Source: Microbispora sp. ZYX-F-249
Lineage (GTDB): Bacteria; Actinomycetota; Actinomycetes; Streptosporangiales; Streptosporangiaceae
Assembly: GCF_039649665.1 (NCBI RefSeq)
Contig: NZ_JBDJAW010000020.1
Span: 85,009-149,008 of the forward strand
Direction: 5' to 3'
DNA length: 64,000 bases
Both the position numbers and the translations under genes were made by a program. The notes below the pieces were generated by a model. That model did no database searches and had not been told where the DNA came from. It worked only from the letters and a program-made list of their open reading frames with translations. This document shows positions 9,026-15,668 of this stretch, in pieces (position 1 is the stretch's first letter; each line of letters opens with the position of its first letter).

Positions 9026-9100
9026 ATGGCCTGCACGCACCACGACCGCACCACGACGACCCGCGTCCCGGGGATCCACGCTTCGGGGATCCGGCGATGA
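9026..9100 (+). CDS. Leader ORF (24 codons) overlapping prfC
   Basis: A short ORF starts with ATG five bases after a good GGGAG ribosome-binding site. It encodes a 24-residue peptide beginning MACTHHDRTTTT and ending HASGIRR. Its TGA overlaps the prfC ATG (ATGA), the same coupling geometry as true operon partners here. prfC has no other ribosome-binding site than the 3' end of this ORF, so its translation probably depends on the leader. The run of four Thr codons preceded by two His codons could make it a sensor of ribosome pausing. No homologue is recognised; it might be only a translational coupler. Confidence 0.5.
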   Translation: MACTHHDRTTTTRVPGIHASGIRR

Positions 9101-10695
9101 GCGCCGTCACGGGTGAGGCGGCGCGCCGCCGCACGTTCGCGGTGATCAGCCACCCGGACGCCGGAAAGTCCACGATGACCGAGGCGCTCGCCCTGCACGC
9201 CTCGGCGATCACCCAGGCGGGAGCCGTGCACGGCAAGGCCGGCCGGCGGGGTGTGACGTCCGACTGGATGGAGATGGAGCGGGCCCGCGGCATCTCCATC
9301 ACCTCGGCCGCGCTGCGCTTCGACTACCGCGACCACGTGTTCAACCTGGTCGACACCCCGGGCCACGCGGACTTCTCCGAGGACACCTATCGGGTGCTGG
9401 CCGCGGTCGACTGCGCGGTCATGCTGCTCGACGCGGCCAAGGGCATGGAGCCGCAGACCATGAAGCTGTTCGAGGTCTGCCGCCACCGCCGCATCCCGGT
9501 CATCACGTTCGTCAACAAGTGGGACCGGCCCGGCCAGGAGCCGCTGGAACTGCTCGACGAGATCGAGGAGCGCACCGGCCTGCGTCCCACCCCGGTGACC
9601 TGGCCGATCGGCGCCGCCGGGAACTTCCACGGCGTGGTCGACCGCCTGGAGGACCGCATCGTCCGCTACACCCGCACGCCCGGCGGCGCCACCAAGGCGC
9701 TGGAGACCGAGCTGACCCCCGAGCAGGCCGCCGCCGAGCTCGGCGACGACTGGGCCCGCGCGGGGGAGGAAGCCGACCTGCTCGCCGCCATCGGCGCCGA
9801 GCACGACCAGAAGGCGTTCGAGGCGCACGAGTCCACGCCGGTGCTGTTCGGCGCGGCGCTGTCCAACTTCGGCGTGGCGCGGCTGCTGGACGTGCTCGTC
9901 GACCTGGCCCCCGCCCCCGCGCCCCGGCTCGACGTCGAGGCCGCGGCCCGGCCGCTGGACGCGCCGTTCTCCGGCCTGGTCTTCAAGGTGCAGGCCAACA
10001 TGGACCCCGCCCACCGCGACCGCATCGCGTTCGTCCGGGTCTGCTCCGGCCGGTTCGAGCGCGGCATGGTGCTCACCCACGCCGCCACCGGGCGCCCGTT
10101 CGCCACCAAGTACGCCCAGTCGGTGTTCGGCCAGGAACGGGCCACCATCGACGAGGCGTACCCGGGAGACGTCGTCGGGCTGGTGAACGCCACCGCGCTG
10201 CGGCCGGGGGACACCCTTTACGAGGGGAGGCCGGTGGAGTTCCCGCCCATCCCCAGCTTCGCCCCCGAGCACTTCGCCGTCGCCCGTTCCCGCAGCACCG
10301 CCAAGGCCAAGCAGTTCCGCCGGGGCATCGACCAGCTCGACGGCGAGGGCGTGATCCAGGTGCTCCGCTCCGACCTGCGCGGCGACCAGGCCCCCGTGCT
10401 GGCCGCGGTCGGGCCCATGCAGTTCGAGGTCGTGCAGCACCGCCTGGCCACCGAGTTCGGCGCGGAGATCGTCCTCGACCGGCTGGACTACACGCTCGCC
10501 CTCCGCACCGACGCCGAGTCCGCGGAGGTGCTCCGGCGCCAGCGCGGCGCGGAGGTCCTCACCCGCAGCCGCGACCAGGCCCTGCTCGCCGTGTTCACCG
10601 ACCAGTGGCGCATGCGCTCCATCCAGCGCGAACACGAGGGCCTCACCCTCGAACCCCTGATCGCCGGCCAAGGCCTCCCCGGCCCCTCCGCCTGA
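9097..10695 (+). CDS. prfC: Peptide chain release factor 3 (RF3)
   Basis: A 532-residue translational GTPase that recycles RF1/RF2 from the ribosome. The G-domain shows the P-loop SHPDAGKST (residues 18-26), the switch region RGISITSAA, DTPGHADF and NKWDRPG. The remainder matches RF3 domains II and III, including VFKVQANMDPAHRDRIAF and AVGPMQFEVVQHRL. Length is normal for the family (about 530). RF3 is patchily distributed in actinomycetes. Translation seems coupled to the upstream leader ORF through an ATGA overlap. It faces the HNH gene, and both stop codons lie in one inverted repeat. Confidence 0.95.
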   Translation: MSAVTGEAARRRTFAVISHPDAGKSTMTEALALHASAITQAGAVHGKAGRRGVTSDWMEMERARGISITSAALRFDYRDHVFNLVDTPGHADFSEDTYRVLAAVDCAVMLLDAAKGMEPQTMKLFEVCRHRRIPVITFVNKWDRPGQEPLELLDEIEERTGLRPTPVTWPIGAAGNFHGVVDRLEDRIVRYTRTPGGATKALETELTPEQAAAELGDDWARAGEEADLLAAIGAEHDQKAFEAHESTPVLFGAALSNFGVARLLDVLVDLAPAPAPRLDVEAAARPLDAPFSGLVFKVQANMDPAHRDRIAFVRVCSGRFERGMVLTHAATGRPFATKYAQSVFGQERATIDEAYPGDVVGLVNATALRPGDTLYEGRPVEFPPIPSFAPEHFAVARSRSTAKAKQFRRGIDQLDGEGVIQVLRSDLRGDQAPVLAAVGPMQFEVVQHRLATEFGAEIVLDRLDYTLALRTDAESAEVLRRQRGAEVLTRSRDQALLAVFTDQWRMRSIQREHEGLTLEPLIAGQGLPGPSA

Positions 10696-10731
10696 CCGGC
10701 CGTACGCATCGCCGACGTCAGCTCCGGTCAG
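10692..10731. terminator. Inverted repeat shared by convergent stop codons
   Basis: CTGACCGG (10692-10699) and CCGGTCAG (10724-10731) are perfect 8-bp complements flanking a 24-base loop. The prfC TGA lies in the left arm and the TGA of the HNH gene in the right arm. It could work as a bidirectional terminator or mRNA-end stabiliser; it has no U-tract, so an intrinsic terminator is uncertain. Confidence 0.35.
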
Positions 10732-11732
10732 GACAGCTCTTGGTAGACGTCCTGGATGAAGGCGCGCCAGCCGCCCCTGCGCGCGTACGGCCCGAGGGTC
10801 AGCTCCAGGGTCCTGCGCAGCGGGTGCGGAGATCCCATGATCGCCTCGTTTCGCCGGGCCAGCCCGTTCAGCTCGGCGTCGTTGGGCGGGCGGCTGCTCT
10901 TGCCCAGATTGCAGGCCGCGTGGGCGGGAGCGAGATTCCAGATCGCGTCGAGGTCGATCGCCAGACGGTATCGATGCATGGCCGAGAAGGGGAAGACGTG
11001 GTCCACCGCGATCTCGTCCGTGCCGGGTGTGAGCGGTTCTGCGCAGATCAGGCAACGTCCGTGCTGGAAACCGATCACCGCCTCGATCACCCCCGTCACG
11101 GATCTGCGTCGTAGCCTGTCCGTGATTCGCAGGGTGTCCGGGTCGACCATGATCCCTTCCTCTATGAGGCTGCGGCCGACACCGGCCGCGAAGGACGTCT
11201 CCACGATGCTCCACCGGGCGTCCAGTTCATCGCGCAGGCTCGCCGTCTGCTCGCTCGCGGCGACGGCGCGAAGGTCTTCGCTCAGGCGGACGACCCGCTC
11301 TCTCGAGGGCCCGGTCACCTCGTAGAAGCGGTGCGGCACCTGTCCCGCGCCCCGCAGGTTGTGAAACTTCCGCATGACCATCTCGGGCATCGACTTCAGA
11401 GTCGCCGCCAGCAGCTTCTCGGTCGGAGACCCGAGCCGCAGGGACTCCGCCGCCTCGGCTTCGGCCACGGCCAGATAGTCGGTGGGGTTGCGCACCGTCT
11501 TCGGCTTCGCCTGGGGAGCCGCTCCCATGCGTTCAACCAGACCCATCGCGTACGGCGCCGCCAGTTCGCGGAGCGGAATCTCCGTTCGGCCGTCGGCGGC
11601 GGCTTCGAGCAGCGCGGTGCCGAGGGCGAACTTGTAGGTGCGGTCATTGGCTCCCATCAGGATCGCCAGTCGCCATGACGTCCGGGCGGACGGCTCGTAT
11701 TCGAAGAAATCCATCCTCGTGCCACTCTGCAT
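10728..11732 (-). CDS. HNH endonuclease domain protein
   Basis: A 334-residue protein with a C-terminal HNH nuclease domain: zinc pair C227/C230 in GRCLICAEPL, the DH of AVDHVFPFS (residues 244-245), Asn266, and HAACNLGKSS (H271, C274). The N-terminal 200 residues are helical and not recognised; they may bind DNA or protein. The HNH core looks intact, so DNA cleavage or nicking is plausible. Two starts are possible, six codons apart (MQSGTR or MDFFEYE). It lies divergent from a MazG-like gene in an accessory stretch. Candidate roles are restriction or phage defence; nothing in the sequence proves this. Confidence 0.75.
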   Translation of the reverse strand: MQSGTRMDFFEYEPSARTSWRLAILMGANDRTYKFALGTALLEAAADGRTEIPLRELAAPYAMGLVERMGAAPQAKPKTVRNPTDYLAVAEAEAAESLRLGSPTEKLLAATLKSMPEMVMRKFHNLRGAGQVPHRFYEVTGPSRERVVRLSEDLRAVAASEQTASLRDELDARWSIVETSFAAGVGRSLIEEGIMVDPDTLRITDRLRRRSVTGVIEAVIGFQHGRCLICAEPLTPGTDEIAVDHVFPFSAMHRYRLAIDLDAIWNLAPAHAACNLGKSSRPPNDAELNGLARRNEAIMGSPHPLRRTLELTLGPYARRGGWRAFIQDVYQELS

Positions 11733-11847
11733 GCGTAGATCAAGGAATGTCCGGTACAGACTAGATCTCGATCACCGAGTGCGGAACGGTCCGCGGCGCT
11801 ACCCTCTGGGCACCCGAACGAGAACATGAGGGGTGGACGCGAGGGCA

Positions 11848-12147
11848 ATGGGAAAGCTCGTACGCGACAAGATTCCGGACATCATCCGCCGGGACGGCAG
11901 GGAGCCGGTTGTGACCGTGCTGGACGAGGCCGGCTTCCGTGAGGCGTTGCTCGCGAAGCTGTTCGAGGAGTCGACCGAGCTCAGCGAGGCCCCTCCGGCA
12001 CAGGTGCCCGAAGAGATCGCCGACGTGCTCGAAGTCCTCCACACCCTGGCACGGGTTCACGGCCAGGACTGGCGGGACATAGAGAGGCTCGCCGACGCCA
12101 AACGCGCCGAGCGGGGCGGGTTCGATGATCGCCTCTACCTCGGCTGA
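11848..12147 (+). CDS. MazG-like NTP pyrophosphohydrolase-fold protein
   Basis: A 99-residue all-alpha NTP-pyrophosphatase-like protein. It begins GKLVRDKIPDIIRRDGREPV, the standard opening of this family, and continues with KLFEESTELSE and EEIADVLEVLHTLAR, where the acidic EExxE and ExxD pairs would bind magnesium. Members hydrolyse non-canonical or excess nucleoside triphosphates. A GTG five codons upstream (VDARAMGKL) is an alternative start; I prefer the ATG because family members start at MxKLVRDKIP. It is divergent from the HNH gene and followed by a possible nuclease gene. A house-cleaning or nucleotide-depleting role is inferred. Confidence 0.8.
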   Translation: MGKLVRDKIPDIIRRDGREPVVTVLDEAGFREALLAKLFEESTELSEAPPAQVPEEIADVLEVLHTLARVHGQDWRDIERLADAKRAERGGFDDRLYLG

Positions 12148-12184
12148 TGACCGGGCCGCAGTCCGCTCCGGTCGTGCGGATCCG

Positions 12185-12213
12185 ATGACACCCTCGGCCG
12201 GCTGATTTAGATT
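12185..12213 (+). promoter_or_regulatory. Strong sigma-70-like promoter, leaderless start
   Basis: ATGACA (12185-12190), exactly 17 bp, then TAGATT (12208-12213) make one of the clearest vegetative promoters in the window. Transcription would start about seven bases later, on the GTG at 12221, so the downstream gene is predicted to be leaderless. The spacing is seen directly; activity is inference. Confidence 0.55.
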
Positions 12214-12220
12214 CACCGGT

Positions 12221-13141
12221 GTGGGCGCGGGCATCGAGGCGTGGGTGTGGCAAGCCGTCGCCGCCGAGTTGCGGCGCCATCGGCGCGCCGGACTCGGCCG
12301 GCTGCTCACGGTGGACACCGTGCGGTTCATCACCGCGCGTGCGCTGGCGGACGCGGGGCTCGATCCCGCCGCGTTCGGGGTGGAGTGGCCCCACCCCGTC
12401 CTCAAGGGGGCGCGCATCAACCTGATGGCAGGGGGAGCGCGGCCCACGTTCTTCGAATTCAAGTACTGCCGTGAGCCCGACGAGCAGAACGCCGCCTGGA
12501 CGGACGCTCTGGGGGAGGTGCTCAAGGACTTCTACCGGCTGGCGATGTGCCCGGCGCCCGCCGAGCGCTTGTTCGTGTACGTCGAGACGGCCGACCTGCG
12601 CCGGTACATGAAGACCGTCGCGCAGCGGTACGGCCTGGATCTCGACACCGATGTGATCGTGCTGCGCCCGGACGGCGTAGCACGGCTGCCCATGACCGCG
12701 CAGCGCATCATCGGCTCCGTACTCGCCGCCAACCGGGTCGAGGCGTTGCGGACGGTGCTGATCGACGTGGACGCGACCCTGCGGCTCGCGGTCTACGAGG
12801 TGGACCCGCTCGGCCCGGCCCCCGATCCGGGGGCGGGGCACCGGGCCCCACGCGGCGTGTCGCGGCCTACGGGCCCGGTGGCTCCGCCGGGCCCGAGGGA
12901 CGGCGCGAGGGGCGAGATCCTGGCCGCGATCCGCGCCGTTCTCGCCCGCACCCGCCGCGGCACGTTCACTCCCGCGGAGGTGGTGGACGAGATGAGGCGA
13001 CGCGGCACCGGTTATGCGGAGACCACGATCCGCACGATGGTCACCGGACACATGTGCCGCAACGCGCCGGACAACAACGCGGTCACCTACGACGACCTGG
13101 AGCGCGTCGATCGCGGCCTCTACCGTCTCGTCCGCGACTGA
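12221..13141 (+). CDS. Possible nuclease with C-terminal winged-helix domain
   Basis: A 306-residue two-part protein. The N-terminal 200 residues contain GARINLMAGGARPTFFEFKY, whose EFK could be the (D/E)xK of a PD-(D/E)xK restriction-type fold, followed by a helix EVLKDFYRLA and FVYVETADLRRY. A Pro/Gly-rich linker (about residues 205-230) leads to a compact C-terminal unit from EILAAIRAVLARTRRGTFTPAEVV to GLYRLVRD, a winged-helix-like module that I associate with DUF7669-type domains in restriction contexts. The GTG start coincides with the predicted transcription start. Its neighbours (HNH, MazG-like) fit a nucleic-acid conflict role. The nuclease call is inference; no catalytic triad is fully visible. 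Confidence 0.55.
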   Translation: MGAGIEAWVWQAVAAELRRHRRAGLGRLLTVDTVRFITARALADAGLDPAAFGVEWPHPVLKGARINLMAGGARPTFFEFKYCREPDEQNAAWTDALGEVLKDFYRLAMCPAPAERLFVYVETADLRRYMKTVAQRYGLDLDTDVIVLRPDGVARLPMTAQRIIGSVLAANRVEALRTVLIDVDATLRLAVYEVDPLGPAPDPGAGHRAPRGVSRPTGPVAPPGPRDGARGEILAAIRAVLARTRRGTFTPAEVVDEMRRRGTGYAETTIRTMVTGHMCRNAPDNNAVTYDDLERVDRGLYRLVRD

Positions 13142-13153
13142 GGCTTCCCGGTC

Positions 13154-13753
13154 TCAGCTTCGCGTGAGCGTCCAGGGGCCGTCGGCGTGGACGGTGACCA
13201 GGCGGGTGCCCGTCGGCAGCAGCACCTTGCCCTTGTAACGGCCGATCTCGTTGACCAGCAGGTCGGAGTAGGACCCCGTCCGGGTGTAGGCGTGCACGAT
13301 GAAGTTGGCCTCGCCGCCGTGCGCGGCCCGCATCGTGCGCAGTCCCCGGGTGGGGGAGAGCTTCAGCACCTGGTCACCCCGGCCGCGAAGGGTCGCGGCA
13401 CACCAGCAGCGCGCCTTGCCCAGCGGCATGAAGGTCGCGGTCCACACGCCGTCGGCCCTGATGGAGAGCCCGCCGGTGCCTTTGGTGCCGTAGTCGTTGT
13501 AGAGGACGGTCCCGTCGTACGGGCCGATCTCGTTGACCAGCAACTCGCCCGTCTTCCCCCGGGGGTCGACGGTGTGGACGATGAAGTTCGACTCGCCGCG
13601 GTGGGTGAGGCGGAGGAGGCCGGGCGCCTTGGTCGTGTGGATCCGTACGACGTCGTCGCCCTCGCCGTGGAACCTCGTGTCGGCCTGGGCGGCGGTGGGA
13701 GTGGTGAGCGCGGCGGCGGTCAGGGCGAACACGGCCAGCATGCGGCGGAGCAT
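13154..13753 (-). CDS. Secreted protein with two tandem homologous domains
   Basis: A 199-residue exported protein: basic start, hydrophobic core LAVFALTAAALTTPTAAQA and a likely cleavage after AQA. The mature part is an internal duplication. SNFIVHTVDPRG...LLVNEIGPYDGTVL and ANFIVHAYTRTG...LLVNEIGRYKGKVL recur about 75 residues apart, each ending in a strand with an Asp-Gly-x-Trp turn (ADGVWT, ADGPWT). A beta-sandwich or jelly-roll repeat is likely; the function is unknown. Only two Cys (CWC) are present. It lies 20 bp downstream of the ADP-ribosylglycohydrolase gene, so it could be the last gene of that operon. Confidence 0.7.
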   Translation of the reverse strand: MLRRMLAVFALTAAALTTPTAAQADTRFHGEGDDVVRIHTTKAPGLLRLTHRGESNFIVHTVDPRGKTGELLVNEIGPYDGTVLYNDYGTKGTGGLSIRADGVWTATFMPLGKARCWCAATLRGRGDQVLKLSPTRGLRTMRAAHGGEANFIVHAYTRTGSYSDLLVNEIGRYKGKVLLPTGTRLVTVHADGPWTLTRS

Positions 13754-13773
13754 GGTTCTCCTCGGAAAGGGGG

Positions 13774-14820
13774 TCAGGGATAGCGGACGGCCCGCTCGGC
13801 GGGCAGGTGACGGGTGGCGAGAACCTCGGCGAAGTCCTCGGCGACGGAGGTGATCGTGTCGCGGCCCTCCACGGCGGCGGCCCATTCGGCGGGGAACGCC
13901 CCGGCGCCGTGCCGGGCGCCGAGGATGTTGCCGCAGATCGCGCCGGTGGAGTCGGAGTCGCCCGAGTGGTTGACCGCCAGCAGCAGGGCCGTACGGGCAT
14001 CGGGTGCGGTCAGCGCGCAGTAGACGGCGATGGCGAGGGCCTCCTCGGCGACCCAGCCCCCGCCGAGCCCCTCGACCTTCTCCGCCGAGGGGGCGCCGGC
14101 GGAGGCGAGATCGAGAGCCGCGCGGAGCGCCGCGGCCGGCTCCCCGCCGTCGCAGCCGAGGCGGCCGAGGGCACGGCCGACCGCCCGCCGGAGGTCCTCG
14201 CCGTGGACGAGACCGCCGATGATCAGGGCGAGGGCGCCGGCGGCGGCCGCGGCGGCCGGGTGCCCGTGGGTGATCCTGGCGCAGCGGGCCGCGTGCTCGA
14301 AGCGCAGGCCGACGAACCCGAAGGGAGCCGCGCGCATGACCGCTCCGCAGCCCTTCGAGTGCGGGTTCACGGGTCCCGTACGGTCCGGCGGCTCGACGTC
14401 GGACCGAGGACGGACGCCCGACCGCAGCCCGGACAGGCAGGTGAGACCGGGCGCGCGCACCGCGTAGAGCCAGGGCTGCTGACGCAGCCACCCGGTGCGG
14501 AACCCGCCGTCCTCCGGCGGCGGCGCGGGGTGGTCCTGCGTGTCGAGCCAGCGCAGGTACGCGTCGTGCACGGCGGCGACCGTGTCCCGTCCGTGCAGCA
14601 GGGCGCGGACGAGCCCGTCCACGGTGAACAGGGTCATCTGCGTGTCGTCGGTGACCTCGGTGCCCACCATCGTGGCCAGACCATCCTGGCCGTACGCCGC
14701 GCGGATCCCCCGCAGCGACAGGAACTCGACGGGGTTGCCGAGCGCGTCCCCGATCGCCCCGCCGAGCAGACAGCCCAGGACGCGGGACCGCAGGGTGGCG
14801 ATGCGCCGGAGCCCGTTCAT
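13774..14820 (-). CDS. ADP-ribosylglycohydrolase family protein
   Basis: A 348-residue protein of the ARH/DraG fold, which removes ADP-ribose from proteins or small molecules. The two magnesium sites are present: GAIGDALGNP with TDDTQMTLFT in the N-terminal third, and NHSGDSDSTGAICGNILGA near residue 300. The helical core between them is normal. It overlaps the upstream DUF4352-like gene by ATGA. With the linked kinases and membrane protein this suggests reversible protein modification. The substrate is not predictable, and no ADP-ribosyltransferase is recognisable nearby. Confidence 0.88.
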   Translation of the reverse strand: MNGLRRIATLRSRVLGCLLGGAIGDALGNPVEFLSLRGIRAAYGQDGLATMVGTEVTDDTQMTLFTVDGLVRALLHGRDTVAAVHDAYLRWLDTQDHPAPPPEDGGFRTGWLRQQPWLYAVRAPGLTCLSGLRSGVRPRSDVEPPDRTGPVNPHSKGCGAVMRAAPFGFVGLRFEHAARCARITHGHPAAAAAAGALALIIGGLVHGEDLRRAVGRALGRLGCDGGEPAAALRAALDLASAGAPSAEKVEGLGGGWVAEEALAIAVYCALTAPDARTALLLAVNHSGDSDSTGAICGNILGARHGAGAFPAEWAAAVEGRDTITSVAEDFAEVLATRHLPAERAVRYP

Positions 14821-15482
14821 CGCAGGGAGACGGTGACGCCGCCGGACCAGGCCGAATCGTGCAGTTCGACCGCTTTGATGGCCAGGTTCTTCGGCACGTC
14901 GAAGAGCAGGAAGCCCTTCACGCTGTTGCCGGGGTTGATCTTCTCCAGGAACGCGTTGGAGTCCTGCAGCCAGATGGCCGCCCCCGTGTCGGCGTCGAAG
15001 GTGCGTCCCTTGGTGTCGATGAGCTTCTGCGCGTAGTCGGAGAACGTCTGGGCCTCGTCGCCGATGTTCTTCACCGTGAGGTGCACCAGGACGTACTGTC
15101 CCTGCGCCTTGTGGGCCGTGAGGCCCTCCCCGACCTGGGACAGCCCCTTCTCCACCTTCGTGACCTTGAAGGCGAACTTGCCGTCCTTGACGACGTCGCC
15201 CAGGCCCGGGGGAGGGGCTTCGCGCGAGGGCCGGGACGTGCGGGGCTTGGCCGCCTGCGCCGTCTCCCCGGTGCCGTCCGTGAGGCTCACCTGAGAGTCG
15301 TCGCCGCCGCCGAGAAGGACTCCGATGACGATCAGGACCATGAGCACGGCCGCGCCGCCGAGCACGGCCTTCAGGCAGCCGTTGCCCTTCTTCTGGACGA
15401 TCACGGTCGGCGGGTACTGCTGGCCGTACGGCTGCCCGGGGTGCGGCTGCCGGGGGTACGGCTGCTGCGGATTCTGGTGCAC
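14817..15482 (-). CDS. Membrane-anchored DUF4352-like protein
   Basis: A 221-residue protein with a Pro/Gln/Tyr-rich cytoplasmic N-terminus (QQPYPRQPHPGQPYGQQYPP), a single membrane helix (about residues 39-58, LGGAAVLMVLIVIGVLLGG), a Thr/Ser/Pro linker and an extracytoplasmic immunoglobulin-like domain with QYVLVHLTVKNIGDEAQTF, the signature of DUF4352/telokin-like domains. I chose the GTG start because GGAGAG lies 8 bases before it; an upstream ATG would add an unlikely leader. Pro-rich tails of this kind are frequent Ser/Thr-kinase neighbours and substrates in actinomycetes, and a kinase gene is divergent from it. Function unknown. Confidence 0.72.
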   Translation of the reverse strand: MHQNPQQPYPRQPHPGQPYGQQYPPTVIVQKKGNGCLKAVLGGAAVLMVLIVIGVLLGGGDDSQVSLTDGTGETAQAAKPRTSRPSREAPPPGLGDVVKDGKFAFKVTKVEKGLSQVGEGLTAHKAQGQYVLVHLTVKNIGDEAQTFSDYAQKLIDTKGRTFDADTGAAIWLQDSNAFLEKINPGNSVKGFLLFDVPKNLAIKAVELHDSAWSGGVTVSLR

Positions 15483-15541
15483 CTGACAGCTCTCCTTCCT
15501 CTCCGCCACACCTCGGCGACGGGTGGAGCCAGTAGAGCACA

Positions 15542-15556
15542 TGTGAACTCTTCACA
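15542..15556. promoter_or_regulatory. Palindrome TGTGAACTCTTCACA in divergent promoter
   Basis: A 15-bp inverted repeat (TGTGAA-CTC-TTCACA), perfect in its arms, lies between the DUF4352-like gene and the Ser/Thr kinase gene. It looks like a CRP/FNR-type or GntR-type operator (TGTGA...TCACA), though the half-site spacing is one base shorter than a canonical CRP site. No matching regulator gene is adjacent. Confidence 0.45.
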
Positions 15557-15668
15557 CAAGTTGTTTGCGGCTGCCCTATGTCCGAGTCGTTATAGAGTTC
15601 TCCTGGCGAACAGAGCGGCGAATCTGGTTGAATCGCCCCACAAACCGCGAGATCACCACGGAGGTCGT

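Noticed and set aside
14859..15668. Apparent N-terminal extension of the membrane kinase
   Set aside because: The extension lies antisense to the DUF4352-like gene and through the promoter; the GTG with GGAGG at 15669 starts the kinase.
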